Origin: Pseudomonadota bacterium | Lineage (GTDB): Bacteria > Pseudomonadota > Gammaproteobacteria > Steroidobacterales > GCA-2729495 | Reading direction: 5' to 3' | DNA: 64,000 nucleotides | NCBI GenBank assembly: GCA_963204745.1 | Contig: CAUJHF010000020.1 | Coordinates: 62,001-126,000, forward strand | Shown here: positions 1 to 8,741 of the stretch, one piece after another | Layout: each line of letters begins with the position of its first letter | How positions within the stretch are numbered: position 1 is the first letter of the stretch | Program-made: the position numbers and the translations under genes | Notes under the pieces: generated by a model | What the model saw: only the letters and a program-made list of their open reading frames with translations | Databases searched by the model: none | What the model was told of the DNA's origin: nothing

Positions 1-610
1 CGCCACTGATTTCCAGCGGGCCGCCGCCGTCGGCAACCTTCCCGCTGAGCGGCGTGCCGGCTGCCAGCGATTCGCTGTCGAAGCTGATGATGTAATTGCC
101 AGGCGGAGTTCGGCCGGCAAGTACTGGAATCGGCAACACGACCTGCGACAGCTGTACTGTGCCAATCGCGGTTTCAACCCAGCCGTCGAGCCAGGCGATC
201 TGCTGCATCCTGATGCTGAGCTGGCTATTGCCGGTCAGCGACGCCATGCCAGGCGACAGTACCTGCAGCGGTGCCGCCGCTTCGATATCGCGAATGACAA
301 GTCTGCCGCCCAGCGAGCGCGAGACGTGTCCGGAAAAGAAGCCATCTGGCAGCCGCCCTTCGATATGCGCGCCGAGCTCGCCGCGCAACAGTTGCCACGG
401 CTCAAATTGCCAGCGCAGCTGGTCGAAGCGCAGCGGTCCCGCACTCAGGGTACGCGCGCTGCCTGACCAGACGGTGCCAGCGAGGCCGCTGGTGACCGCA
501 CCGGATTTTGTCAGCAGTGGCAGAACGGTCCTTGCCGGAATGAGCAGCAGCAGCGACAGGCCCAGGGACGCCAGGCCAGTGAACAGCAGGGTGCGGTGCA
601 TGCGCGTCAT
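1..610 (-). CDS. gspN: type II secretion system protein N (GspN), partial
   Basis: Inner-membrane component of the type II secretion platform. About 203 codons are visible; the C-terminus lies beyond base 1. The N-terminus (MTRMHRTLLFTGLASLGLSL) is a single membrane anchor followed by a periplasmic beta-rich region (LAGTVWSGSARTL, LRFDQLRWQFEPWQLLRGEL), typical of GspN. The ATG at 610 lies 6 nt after the gspM stop (617-619), so the gene is the last visible member of the gspG-N operon. An in-frame ATG at 601 is the alternative start. Identity rests on recognisable GspN sequence and operon position. Confidence 0.85.
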   Translation of the reverse strand, partial: MTRMHRTLLFTGLASLGLSLLLLIPARTVLPLLTKSGAVTSGLAGTVWSGSARTLSAGPLRFDQLRWQFEPWQLLRGELGAHIEGRLPDGFFSGHVSRSLGGRLVIRDIEAAAPLQVLSPGMASLTGNSQLSIRMQQIAWLDGWVETAIGTVQLSQVVLPIPVLAGRTPPGNYIISFDSESLAAGTPLSGKVADGGGPLEISG

Positions 611-616
611 GCCAAC

Positions 617-1117
617 TCAGCGTCCGACCGGACTCAGCACAAGGTTGGCGTTCACGCGTCCCGGCTCACCGGTCGGGTCGAAGCTGGCCGACACGGCTGC
701 GAGTCCCTGTCCGGACTGCACATCGGAGATCCACAGCAGCAGCTCGTCGAAGGGTGCGTTTTCCAGGCGCAGGCGAACACCGCCATTGCCTTCAGGCTGA
801 TTGCGCTTCAGATAGCTGCTTAGCCCGCGCTCCCTGGTCGAGCGGTCAACGAGCACGATTACCGATTCGCCACTGCTCTGCGCCTGCACAGCAGGACCGG
901 ATTGCGGCCCGAAGCGCTGCGCGACCTGTTCGATATCGTCGAGCAGCCGGCGCTGTTCGGCAACGCGCTCCGCAGCAGCATCGCGGGCCTGGTACAGCGG
1001 CCGGATGCCGAGCACGAAGATCAGTGCGACCAGCGTAAACAGTGCACCGGCCATCACCATCCAGCGCTCGCGCGGCGCCAGCTTGTCGAACCACTGCTGA
1101 AGCGGTGCCAGGTTCAT
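617..1117 (-). CDS. gspM: type II secretion system protein M (GspM)
   Basis: 166 aa bitopic inner-membrane protein that partners GspL in the T2SS assembly platform. A short cytoplasmic N-terminus (LQQWFDKLAPRERWMVMAG) leads into one transmembrane segment (about residues 19-40). A coiled-coil region follows (ARDAAAERVAEQRRLLDDIE) and then a small periplasmic ferredoxin-like domain. The Leu-x-x-Trp-Phe-x-x-Leu-x-x-Arg-Glu-Arg N-terminus is typical of GspM. The start codon overlaps the gspL stop by 4 bases (ATGA), implying translational coupling. Confidence 0.92.
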   Translation of the reverse strand: MNLAPLQQWFDKLAPRERWMVMAGALFTLVALIFVLGIRPLYQARDAAAERVAEQRRLLDDIEQVAQRFGPQSGPAVQAQSSGESVIVLVDRSTRERGLSSYLKRNQPEGNGGVRLRLENAPFDELLLWISDVQSGQGLAAVSASFDPTGEPGRVNANLVLSPVGR

Positions 1118-2385
1118 GCCTCACCCGGCTTGCCGGCTGGCGTGATCCGGATGCGTCCCTGGATCTGCTCACCTTCGGCATTGGAAGACTGGATTTCGGC
1201 ATTGAGCTGACCGCCTTCGGTCACCAGCTTGCGGATACTGTCGAGGGAATCGGCACTGGGCACACGCAAGGTCAGTTCCATGATGCCGGTGCGGAAGTTA
1301 AGTGCCTCGATCCGTGCGTTGCCGGTGCGTGATACAGCCCCCGCAACAGTACGCAGCGTATCGAGAAACTGCCTGCCTGTCGCGAGGCCCTGTTGCGGAC
1401 CGCCAGCCTGCAGGCGCTGATCGACAAGCGCACGTACATCCTGTGCGGCCGAGCCGGGAAAAGTATGCCCGATGGCCTGGCTCAGTTCGGTTTCAAGCGC
1501 TGCGGATTCGCGCTTCAGGTGCCAGGTGTCGATTCCGGCATTCAGCAGCATCGCGAGACCCAGCGCCGCAATGAGTGCAGCGGCCAGCCGCCAGCGCGGC
1601 CAGTAACTCGCGAAGGTAGAACGAGTCGCATACCGGCCCTGCAGCAGATTGACACCCGGACTGACGACGACGCCGGCTGCCAGGCGTGCCAGCGCCCCGT
1701 CCGGCAAACGCCGGACCTCGAGGCTCTGTACCTGCTCCTGCAATCCCTCCCAGACCGAGTTTGGCCAGCCGTCGGTAGTGGCGTCATAAATCTGTAGCTG
1801 GCGGGGTGGCGTCGTGCTGTCATCACTGGCGGGCCTGGTCTGCGTCAGCCAGAGGCTCAGCAATGCATCAAGGCCATCGGTCTCGGCGGCCACCGCATCG
1901 CCGCCCGGATCGCGCAGAATCACCTGTGTGTCTTCGAGCAGTATCGTCGTCGTGCCGACAAGATCGGCGACGCCGTCGCTGTCGGCAAATATCGCCTTGG
2001 GCGCCACACCAGCTTCTGCCAGCAGGGCGAGACAGTCTTCCAGATGTGTACGACGGATCACCGCAACGCTGATCCGGCCATCGGTATGCCGCATGCCACT
2101 GGCGAAATGCAGGTCATCGATGTCTTCCGCGAGCAGGTCTTCCAGGGCGAAGGGCAGGGCAAGAGCGAGTCGGCTCTGGTTGCGAACCGGAAGGTCGGCA
2201 CGGGTGCGCAGCACCCGCGTTGAGGGCAGCAGACAGACGACGCGTCTGCCGCTCGCATGCTCTGCTGCGCCCGCTACCGGTCCGGCAGCAGGTGCCTGCG
2301 TGCAGGCGCCGGTGTCATCGACCACAATCCACTCGGCGAGTCCGGTGTCGCTGGCACGGAGGCGGACTACGAGGGTTTCACTCAT
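1114..2385 (-). CDS. gspL: type II secretion system protein L (GspL)
   Basis: 423 aa. GspL links the cytoplasmic ATPase GspE to the inner-membrane platform. The N-terminal ~240 residues correspond to the actin-like cytoplasmic domain (VVCLLPSTRVLRTRADLPVR, LALPFALEDLLAEDIDDLHF). A transmembrane helix lies near residues 265-285 (WRLAAALIAALGLAMLLNAG) and is followed by the periplasmic domain. Length and order match the family. It starts 3 bases after the gspK stop and overlaps gspM by 4. Confidence 0.93.
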   Translation of the reverse strand: MSETLVVRLRASDTGLAEWIVVDDTGACTQAPAAGPVAGAAEHASGRRVVCLLPSTRVLRTRADLPVRNQSRLALALPFALEDLLAEDIDDLHFASGMRHTDGRISVAVIRRTHLEDCLALLAEAGVAPKAIFADSDGVADLVGTTTILLEDTQVILRDPGGDAVAAETDGLDALLSLWLTQTRPASDDSTTPPRQLQIYDATTDGWPNSVWEGLQEQVQSLEVRRLPDGALARLAAGVVVSPGVNLLQGRYATRSTFASYWPRWRLAAALIAALGLAMLLNAGIDTWHLKRESAALETELSQAIGHTFPGSAAQDVRALVDQRLQAGGPQQGLATGRQFLDTLRTVAGAVSRTGNARIEALNFRTGIMELTLRVPSADSLDSIRKLVTEGGQLNAEIQSSNAEGEQIQGRIRITPAGKPGEA

Positions 2386-2388
2386 CGG

Positions 2389-3345
2389 TCATTTCACGTC
2401 AAAACTGCGCAGACGGACCGTGACGTTTTCGCCACGGCGTTCGAGGAGACTGTACAGAGTGGACTGGGTGGTGCCAATAGATGTGGTCACAGTCAGCAGA
2501 AACCAGTCGCTTTTTACGTCGATATCGTTCTCGACGGCTTTGAACCCCGGCGCCTCCTCGATGAAGTCACTTGCCTGCGCGTATTCCTGATTGAGCAGCG
2601 GTTCAACGCTTTCCAGGCTTTCGTTGTCCACCAGTGAGGCCAGCACCACATCGGTGGCTGTGTTGATGTTGGTCTTGCGACGCTCTTTCCCGACCGGCGG
2701 CAGGGCTGTGACATGCGGTTCCAGCGCGGTATAGATTTCCTGCGTGTAGCCTTGCACCGCCTGCAACTCGCTGGTGGAAACAAACCAGAAATTCGCCGGC
2801 CGGTAGGGTGGTTCGCGGCTGGTATACCGGTCGTCCTCGGCGCCGTTCAGCTGTGGCGCTTCATCCGGATCGATCCAGTCCAGAGTCGCTTCCATGAGCC
2901 CGGTTGCAGTGCTTGTATCCAGCGGCGACTCAAGGGGCAGCAAGGTCAGCATGCGCACAAACTGGCGGCAGGCCTTCTCATCCGGTTTGCCGTCCGCACC
3001 GAGCATGCTGTTCACATCGAAGCGGCCCTGCTGGTCGAGCAGCCAGCCCTCGAAGAACCCGCCCTCGAAATCACGCTTCAGTGGCGTAGCCCAGATCTCC
3101 TTCGTCGTATCCATGCCATCGGGATCATTGCGATAGTCCCTGACCAGAAACACCCTGGCGAGTTCTTCGCCACCGAGATCGTACTGACGCGCCTGGTCCT
3201 GCAGCAGCAGGGTCTCGGTACGGCGCAGATCGACACTGCTCTGCCACAGCAGGTTGACTGCGAGCACCGTCGCCACGGTAACCACCAGCACTGCCGTGAG
3301 CACGGCGATACCACGCTGGCGGGCCGGACCTGCACACCGTTTCAC
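2389..3345 (-). CDS. gspK: type II secretion system minor pseudopilin K (GspK)
   Basis: 318 aa, the large minor pseudopilin thought to cap the pseudopilus tip. The prepilin motif is RQRGIAVLTAVLVVTVATV: cleavage is expected after Gly, and Glu at mature position 5 is absent, as is normal for GspK. The reading frame stays open to 3471. I chose the GTG at 3345 because it gives the usual short leader (MKRCAGPARQRG) and overlaps the gspJ stop (3342-3344). The large insert domain contains acidic segments (DWIDPDEAPQLNGAEDDRYT). Confidence 0.92.
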   Translation of the reverse strand: MKRCAGPARQRGIAVLTAVLVVTVATVLAVNLLWQSSVDLRRTETLLLQDQARQYDLGGEELARVFLVRDYRNDPDGMDTTKEIWATPLKRDFEGGFFEGWLLDQQGRFDVNSMLGADGKPDEKACRQFVRMLTLLPLESPLDTSTATGLMEATLDWIDPDEAPQLNGAEDDRYTSREPPYRPANFWFVSTSELQAVQGYTQEIYTALEPHVTALPPVGKERRKTNINTATDVVLASLVDNESLESVEPLLNQEYAQASDFIEEAPGFKAVENDIDVKSDWFLLTVTTSIGTTQSTLYSLLERRGENVTVRLRSFDVK

Positions 3346-3998
3346 TGGGTCACCTCGATCAGGCGTTCGACAGCGCCCCAGTCCTCGAGGTCCAGAACGA
3401 TGCGTACCGCGCGTGGTCGCTGGCCGACGACTGTGCTGCCTGTCTGTGCGGGCGGCCACTGGGTCTGCCATTCATTCTGCGTATCGAGATAGAACAGTTT
3501 GAATTCGTTGACACCGCTCAGCAGTTCTTCGCTGCGCGGCTCCTGAGCCAGTACATGATCCATTACGGGCCAGTATTCGCGAATCAGCTTGTCGTCATCC
3601 AGACGATACTGCACGCGCTGCAGGGTGCCGCGATGGGGCAGGGCGGCTGGATTGGGCCAGCCGCCACGGCTGAGTCGCAGCTCCACGCCGAACAGGCGGC
3701 CATCCGCAAGCAGGGGCGCCTCACCGGCTGTACCGAGTTCGTCGCGGACAAAGCGTGGTGCGAGATTGCTGAAGTCGCCGCTCATCAGGCGCAGTGCCCG
3801 CTGCAGCTTGCCGAGACGATCCATCTGCTCGCGAGCGATGGTGGTCTGGTCGACTACGGTATTCAGGCCTCCAAGCGCCATCGCACCGATTACCGCAAAG
3901 ATACCCATCGCCACCAGCAGCTCGAGCAGCGTAAAGCCGCTGAGCTTGCGTCTGGCGCCAGGCAGTGATCCCCGGCGGACGGGCTTGCGATACAACAT
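3342..3998 (-). CDS. gspJ: type II secretion system minor pseudopilin J (GspJ)
   Basis: 218 aa. The leader ends in the prepilin site SG|FTLLELLVAMGIFAVIG with Glu at mature position 5, followed by one hydrophobic helix. The body has the GspJ pattern (GALNTVVDQT-like segment AMALGGLNTVVDQTTIAREQ, then LQRALRLMSGDFSNLAPR). It forms the tip complex with GspI, GspK and GspH. It starts 2 bases after the gspI stop, within the operon. Confidence 0.93.
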   Translation of the reverse strand: MLYRKPVRRGSLPGARRKLSGFTLLELLVAMGIFAVIGAMALGGLNTVVDQTTIAREQMDRLGKLQRALRLMSGDFSNLAPRFVRDELGTAGEAPLLADGRLFGVELRLSRGGWPNPAALPHRGTLQRVQYRLDDDKLIREYWPVMDHVLAQEPRSEELLSGVNEFKLFYLDTQNEWQTQWPPAQTGSTVVGQRPRAVRIVLDLEDWGAVERLIEVTQ

Positions 3999-4000
3999 GT

Positions 4001-4441
4001 TCAGCGATCCGGCTCGACCGGTACCCAGTCGGCGCGCTGGCTACCGGGTTCTACAGCCTGACTGGCCGCCCGTCCGATGAAGCCGGAGATGGAGCTGACG
4101 GCCTGTTCCGGGTTATCGGCGAAGGCGACCGAAACGTCGATCTGGCGCAGATCTTCGAAGTCGGTTTTCTCGACCTTGACGGTGTAGCGCCATCTGGCGC
4201 GCCCCATTTCGGTTTCCCCGGAGTTGCTGCCGATGGCAGGAAATTCACCCGGCAGCCGTTGTGCCGTGAGCTGGTTCAGTGCGACCCAGTCGGCGAGGGT
4301 CTTGTCCCGCAGCCGGCTCGCCGTGGTCAGCGTCTGGTTGACCTGGCCGAAGGCGGCGAGCAGTCCCAGTGCAACGATTACCAGTGCGACCAGCACCTCG
4401 ATGAGCGTGAAACCCGGCTGTCCGTGCCGCTCATTTGTCAT
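4001..4441 (-). CDS. gspI: type II secretion system minor pseudopilin I (GspI)
   Basis: 146 aa. The leader MTNERHGQPG is followed by FTLIEVLVALVIVALGLLAA, a canonical prepilin helix with Glu5, and then the GspI segment ADWVALNQLTAQRL. The frame is open upstream to 4813 inside gspH, but the ATG at 4441 gives a normal leader length and an 11-base overlap with the gspH end. Such overlap is usual for these genes. Confidence 0.93.
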   Translation of the reverse strand: MTNERHGQPGFTLIEVLVALVIVALGLLAAFGQVNQTLTTASRLRDKTLADWVALNQLTAQRLPGEFPAIGSNSGETEMGRARWRYTVKVEKTDFEDLRQIDVSVAFADNPEQAVSSISGFIGRAASQAVEPGSQRADWVPVEPDR

Positions 4442-4988
4442 CGCGCGTGATTTCCGTCGTGCCATCTGTTGCCACATCGAGTGTGTAGCTCCGCTGCTCG
4501 ATGCGATCACGGATACGCACCACAAAGGCATCGCTGATATCGCCGGAAGAAAATATGAAGACCTGTGGCCGGTAGTTTTTTTCCACTTCCTTTGCACTGT
4601 TTTCGAGGACGACACTGCGTCCCTCGATTTCCAGCTCGAAGCCGAAGCTCTTGTTGAGTTTTCGTGGTGCCAGAACCTCATCCTGGATTTGTACCCAGGT
4701 GTCATCGGTGGGGTCTGCGATCTGCCCGCGTGACCAGACAGAGAACTCGTAGCTCTGCGGATAAAAGCGTATGCCCAGCTCGTGCGCCTGGAAGGTCGAG
4801 TCCTCCAGCGCAAGATGTATGAGTGTTTCCAGGCGTTCGGTTTCCTGACGCAGTTCCCGGTCTACGCCACCGGCTACACCCACGGCAAGTGTAAACATCG
4901 TGGCAATGACGCCGACGATGAACACCACCACCAGCACTTCGAGTAGGGTGAAGCCCTGCTGCTGCCGATCATTTGCCGGACAGGGCAT
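4431..4988 (-). CDS. gspH: type II secretion system minor pseudopilin H (GspH)
   Basis: 185 aa. The prepilin site is QQQG|FTLLEVLVVVFIVGVIA (Glu5 present). The remainder has GspH features: an early long helix, then a beta-sandwich region (AHELGIRFYPQSYEFSVWS is typical of GspH). It starts 8 bases after the gspG stop and overlaps gspI. It joins the pseudopilus between the GspG major subunit and the tip complex. Confidence 0.92.
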   Translation of the reverse strand: MPCPANDRQQQGFTLLEVLVVVFIVGVIATMFTLAVGVAGGVDRELRQETERLETLIHLALEDSTFQAHELGIRFYPQSYEFSVWSRGQIADPTDDTWVQIQDEVLAPRKLNKSFGFELEIEGRSVVLENSAKEVEKNYRPQVFIFSSGDISDAFVVRIRDRIEQRSYTLDVATDGTTEITRDDK

Positions 4989-4996
4989 GCGGCCGG

Positions 4997-5437
4997 TCAG
5001 TCTATATCCCAGTTACCGATATCGGCATCTACACCGTCACCGCCCGGCTGCCCGTCGCGGCCCAGCGTATAGATGTCGAAAGCCCCCTGTTTGCCGGGGT
5101 TCTCATAGATGTACGGTCGGTCCCAGGGATCCTTGGGCAAGCGGTCGAGATAACCGCCATCCGGCCACTTTTGACCGGGATCCTGTGGCGGGGTAACGAG
5201 GGCATCGAGCCCTTCCTGGCCGGTAGGATATCGAAAGCTGTCCAGGCGATAGAGCTTCAGAGCGCTTTCGATGGCGCGGATATCCTGCTGCACCTTGGCG
5301 CCCTGGGCATCGTCGATACGGCTGATCACGTTGGGTGCAATCAGCGCGGCAAGAATGCCGAGAATGACCACCACAACCATGATTTCTATCAGCGTAAAGC
5401 CGCGCGCTGCCCGGAACGGAGCGTTCTCGAACTTCAT
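4997..5437 (-). CDS. gspG: type II secretion system major pseudopilin G (GspG)
   Basis: 146 aa major pseudopilin, first gene of the operon. The leader MKFENAPFRAARG precedes FTLIEIMVVVVILGILAAL (Glu5 present). Diagnostic GspG regions follow: GAKVQQDIRAIESALKLYRL, YPTGQEGLDAL, GYLDRLPKDPWDRPYIYENP, and the calcium-binding-type C-terminus GGDGVDADIGNWD. The frame is open to 5512; I chose the ATG at 5437 for leader length. gspE and gspF are not upstream, so the T2SS genes are split between loci. Confidence 0.96.
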   Translation of the reverse strand: MKFENAPFRAARGFTLIEIMVVVVILGILAALIAPNVISRIDDAQGAKVQQDIRAIESALKLYRLDSFRYPTGQEGLDALVTPPQDPGQKWPDGGYLDRLPKDPWDRPYIYENPGKQGAFDIYTLGRDGQPGGDGVDADIGNWDID

Positions 5438-5554
5438 GTATTGGCCTCGTGATTCTGCGATGATCCGCTGCAACCCAACAGCAGCGGCAACCCGCAGGCG
5501 ATTATCCGCCACCGGGACAGGGCCTGCCAGTAAATTTCAGAAAGATTTGACCTG

Positions 5555-6166
5555 GTGCGCATAACAGCACGAAACATAAGCTTTTCCCCCTGGCAGAACT
5601 CGTCGTCCCTGGTGTGGGCCATGGGTTTCGCGCTGCTGCTCGTCAGCCTTCAGTTCCTGCCTGCCGAACTGCACCGGAATCTCTGGTATGCGCGTGACGC
5701 AGTGGCGGGCGGCGAATACTGGCGGCTTCTGACCGGCAATCTGGTGCATCTGGGCTGGCGTCATCTGGCGCTGAATGTGGGCGCGCTGCTGCTGGGGATA
5801 TGGGTGTTTTACCCCGCGCGAACGCCTGTCGGCTGGATCCTTGCACAGCTGGTCTGTTCCCTTGTCAGCACCCTGGGGCTTTATCTGTTCAGCCCGGAAG
5901 TTTTCTGGTGTGTAGGTATGTCCGGTGCGCTGCACGGTCTGCTGGTCATCGGTGCGCTGGACTGGATCCGTCAGGGTGATCGGTTCGGCTGGGTCCTGCT
6001 GCTGATCTGGATCGCGAAGCTGGGATGGGAGCAACTTAACGGTGCCGTACCCCTGTCAACAGAAACGATCGGTTCAACGGTAGTCACGGACGCGCACCTG
6101 TGGGGCGCAGTCGGCGGCTTCCTGTTTGCCGGCGGTGAGTCCGCTGTGCGGAAGCTGCGCGCCTGA
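5555..6166 (+). CDS. rrtA: rhombosortase (rhomboid-family protease for GlyGly-CTERM proteins)
   Basis: 203 aa polytopic membrane protease. The active-site serine is in GMSGALHG and the partner histidine in DAHLWGAVGG. The segment IAKLGWEQLNG between them is characteristic of rhombosortases rather than generic GlpG rhomboids. The early loop EYWRLLTGNLVHLGWRHLALN is the rhomboid L1/TM2 region. Rhombosortases process GlyGly-CTERM proteins, many of which leave the cell by the T2SS; divergence from gspG (117 bp apart) fits this. It starts with GTG and a weak ribosome binding site. Confidence 0.85.
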   Translation: MRITARNISFSPWQNSSSLVWAMGFALLLVSLQFLPAELHRNLWYARDAVAGGEYWRLLTGNLVHLGWRHLALNVGALLLGIWVFYPARTPVGWILAQLVCSLVSTLGLYLFSPEVFWCVGMSGALHGLLVIGALDWIRQGDRFGWVLLLIWIAKLGWEQLNGAVPLSTETIGSTVVTDAHLWGAVGGFLFAGGESAVRKLRA

Positions 6167-6193
6167 AACCCGATCGGCTGTGCCGTGCCTGTC

Positions 6194-6199
6194 TATAAT
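6194..6199 (+). promoter_or_regulatory. -10 box upstream of fabG
   Basis: A perfect TATAAT hexamer lies 41 nt upstream of the fabG TTG start, just after the end of the rhombosortase gene. The region 16-18 nt upstream has no good match to TTGACA, so this is a predicted -10 element only. Confidence 0.45.
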
Positions 6200-6240
6200 G
6201 CGGCGCCTGAAGTCACCACTTGAGCTTGCGGAGATAATAG

Positions 6241-7005
6241 TTGGATAAGCCAGCAACGCTTTTTTCACTTGCCGGTGAGCGGGCGCTCGTTACCGGTGCT
6301 TCGCGCGGAATAGGCGCAGCGATCGCCGATCTGCTCGGGCAGGCCGGTGCCACCGTGATCGGTACGGCGACGACCGGAGCGGGGGCCGCCGCGATCAGTG
6401 CCAGGTTTCAGGCCCTGGGTGTAACCGGTCGTGGTCTGGTGCTGGATGCCTCACAAGCGACGTCCGTCAGCGCCGTAGAAGCCGATATCAGCGCGAATGA
6501 GGGTTCGGTCAGTATTCTGGTCAACAATGCGGGCATCACGCGTGACAATCTGCTGATGCGCATGAAAGAGGAAGACTGGCAGGCTGTCATCGATACGAAT
6601 CTCTCCGCCGTGTTCCTCACAAGCAAGACATTCATGCGCGGCATGCTCAAGGCGCGGCATGGCCGGATCATCAATATTTCGTCGGTTGTGGGTGTCATGG
6701 GCAACCCTGGCCAGACGAACTACGCAGCGGCCAAGGCAGGGATGATCGGCTTCAGCAAGGCGATGGCGCGCGAGGTGGCCAGCCGGGGTATCACCGTAAA
6801 CGTCATCGCGCCGGGTTTTATTGCCACCGACATGACTGCAGGCCTCGCTGAGGCCCAGCGCACGGAGCTTGAGGCACGTGTGCCACTGCAGCGCCTGGGC
6901 ACGGTGGAGGATGTGGCGGCCGCGGCCCTGTTTCTGGCCGCGCGCTCCGGTAGTTACATCACCGGGGAGACCGTACATGTCAATGGTGGCATGCTCATGC
7001 CGTGA
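6241..7005 (+). CDS. fabG: 3-oxoacyl-[ACP] reductase FabG
   Basis: 254 aa short-chain dehydrogenase that reduces 3-oxoacyl-ACP with NADPH in fatty acid elongation. The cofactor motif TGASRGIG is at residues 18-25 and NNAG at 95-98. The catalytic Ser148-Tyr161-Lys165 triad lies within [20 protein letters not shown]. The C-terminal [15 protein letters not shown] is typical of FabG. The start is TTG, supported by GGAG 8-9 nt upstream; no ATG is suitable. The gene precedes acpP and fabF, as in many Gammaproteobacteria, but fabD is not upstream. Confidence 0.92.
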   Translation: MDKPATLFSLAGERALVTGASRGIGAAIADLLGQAGATVIGTATTGAGAAAISARFQALGVTGRGLVLDASQATSVSAVEADISANEGSVSILVNNAGITRDNLLMRMKEEDWQAVIDTNLSAVFLTSKTFMRGMLKARHGRIINISSVVGVMGNPGQTNYAAAKAGMIGFSKAMAREVASRGITVNVIAPGFIATDMTAGLAEAQRTELEARVPLQRLGTVEDVAAAALFLAARSGSYITGETVHVNGGMLMP

Positions 7006-7028
7006 TCCGGCTTATCGCCCGGCGAGGG

Positions 7029-7035
7029 TTTTTTT
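7029..7035 (+). terminator. T-tract after fabG, possible weak terminator
   Basis: A run of seven T residues follows a GC-rich, weakly self-complementary stretch (CCGG ... CCGG) just downstream of the fabG stop. It may end part of the fabG transcript before the separate acpP promoter. The stem is short, so support is low. Confidence 0.3.
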
Positions 7036-7154
7036 GCAATGCTAGATTGACCGGTGGGCTTAACCTAGAATACCCGCCCGGTGGGGCACTCAATTGGTGG
7101 GCATACAAGCCGGCCCACACTATTTTCGGACTCACGAGAAGAGGACATAGAGAC

Positions 7155-7397
7155 ATGAGCAGTATTGAGGAACAGGTCAAGAGCATCGTTGCCGAGCAGC
7201 TCGGCGTAAAGGAAGAAGAGGTCACCAACAAGGCCTCTTTCGTGGATGACCTTGGCGCCGATTCCCTGGATACGGTCGAACTGGTCATGGCTCTTGAAGA
7301 AGAGTTCGAGACCGAGATCCCCGACGAGGACGCCGAGAAAATCAAGACGGTACAGCAGGCTATCGACTACATCACTCAACGGGCTGCTGCTTCCTGA
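7155..7397 (+). CDS. acpP: acyl carrier protein
   Basis: 80 aa, very acidic. Ser37 in [20 protein letters not shown] is the 4-phosphopantetheine attachment site. Length and sequence are typical of AcpP, which carries acyl intermediates of type II fatty acid synthesis in the cytoplasm. The ATG at 7155 follows AGAGGAC at normal spacing; the frame is open upstream to 7002, but that part is not ACP-like. A -10-like TAGAAT in the 150-bp gap before it suggests a separate, probably strong, promoter. Confidence 0.98.
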   Translation: MSSIEEQVKSIVAEQLGVKEEEVTNKASFVDDLGADSLDTVELVMALEEEFETEIPDEDAEKIKTVQQAIDYITQRAAAS

Positions 7398-7453
7398 GCT
7401 TCGTTTTCGTCCCCGGGGCACTTCAGCCCGCTTTGTTTCGAGGGTAGACCGGC

Positions 7454-8692
7454 ATGTCCAGCCGACGCGTCGTCGTTACCGGTATGGGAATCATTGCGCC
7501 CGTGGGCAATGATGTGGAGACCGCCTGGTCACAGGTGGTTTCCGGTCGCAGTGGTATCGGGCCGATCACCGATTTCGATGCCAGCCAGTTTTCGACGACC
7601 ATCGGCGGCAGCATCCGCAACTTCGATGCGGGTCAGTACATTCCACCCAAAGAACAGAAGAAAATGGACCCGTTCATCCATTTCGGTATCGCTTCGGCCC
7701 AGCAGGCTGTGGTGCATGCCGGCCTGGCTGCGGCGGGCTATGCGCCGGACCGTATTGGTGTGGCCATAGGCTCGGGAATCGGCGGGCTCGGTACGATTGA
7801 AGCAAATTTCATTCGCTACACCGAGGGTGGTCCGCGCAAGATTTCGCCGTTCTTCGTTCCGGCCAGCATCATCAACATGATCTCCGGCCATATTTCGATC
7901 CAGTACGATTTCCGTGGTCCGAATATCGCGCTGGTCAGTGCCTGCACAACCTCTACCCACTGTATCGGCATGGCGGCACGCCTGATCGCCTATGGCGATG
8001 CCGACGTCATGCTGGCCGGCGGTGCAGAGCACGGGCTCACGCCGCTTGGCCTCGGCGGATTCTGTTCGGCGCGCGCGCTTTCGCAGCGCAATGCGGATCC
8101 GGAGGGCGCAAGCAGGCCCTGGGACAGCGATCGCGACGGTTTTGTACTCAGCGATGGCGCGGCATGTCTGGTACTTGAAGAGTACGAGGCGGCACGCCGT
8201 CGCGGTGCGCAGATTTTTGCTGAAGTGGCCGGTTTTGGTATGAGTGCCGATGCACACCACATCACCGCACCCGCGGAGACTGGCGACGGTGCGCAGGCCA
8301 GCATGCGTGCGGCACTGAAAGACGCCGGAATGAATCCCGAAGATCTCCAGTACATCAATGCGCACGGCACATCCACCCCGCTGGGTGATGCGGCAGAAAC
8401 ACGGGCAGTCCGCTCGGTCTTCGGTGCGCATGCAGACAAGCTGGCCGTGAGTTCGACGAAATCCACGACCGGACATCTGCTGGGTGCGGCGGGTGCGGTG
8501 GAGGCCGTATTCAGCATACTGGCCATTCGTGACCAGGTTGCGCCGCCGACCATCAACCTGCACAAGCCGGGTCCGGATTGCGATCTGGACTACGTGCCGA
8601 ACACTGCGCGCAAGATGCCGATCGATGCAGTATTGAGTAACTCATTCGGCTTCGGCGGAACCAACGGCAGCCTCGTTTTCCGGCGCGTTTGA
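7454..8692 (+). CDS. fabF: 3-oxoacyl-[ACP] synthase II (FabF)
   Basis: 412 aa condensing enzyme that elongates acyl-ACP with malonyl-ACP. The catalytic triad is Cys164 (in VSACTTSTHC), His304 (in NAHGTSTPLGD) and His341 (in KSTTGHLLGAAG), matching the spacing of the E. coli enzyme. The C-terminal SNSFGFGGTNGSLVF is conserved. It starts 56 bases after acpP and is probably co-transcribed with acpP and pabB. Confidence 0.97.
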   Translation: MSSRRVVVTGMGIIAPVGNDVETAWSQVVSGRSGIGPITDFDASQFSTTIGGSIRNFDAGQYIPPKEQKKMDPFIHFGIASAQQAVVHAGLAAAGYAPDRIGVAIGSGIGGLGTIEANFIRYTEGGPRKISPFFVPASIINMISGHISIQYDFRGPNIALVSACTTSTHCIGMAARLIAYGDADVMLAGGAEHGLTPLGLGGFCSARALSQRNADPEGASRPWDSDRDGFVLSDGAACLVLEEYEAARRRGAQIFAEVAGFGMSADAHHITAPAETGDGAQASMRAALKDAGMNPEDLQYINAHGTSTPLGDAAETRAVRSVFGAHADKLAVSSTKSTTGHLLGAAGAVEAVFSILAIRDQVAPPTINLHKPGPDCDLDYVPNTARKMPIDAVLSNSFGFGGTNGSLVFRRV

Positions 8693-8741
8693 GATTCCGG
8701 TGCCGGTTGCCGGCAGCACATCGACGGCGGCCTGAATCGCT

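Noticed and set aside
96-800. Long plus-strand open frame over the gspN/gspM region
   Set aside because: It is the complement of clear GspN and GspM sequence and its product shows no recognisable domain.
7529-8563. 344-codon minus-strand frame opposite fabF
   Set aside because: fabF is unambiguous on the plus strand; the antisense product is low-complexity in the way expected of GC-rich shadow frames.
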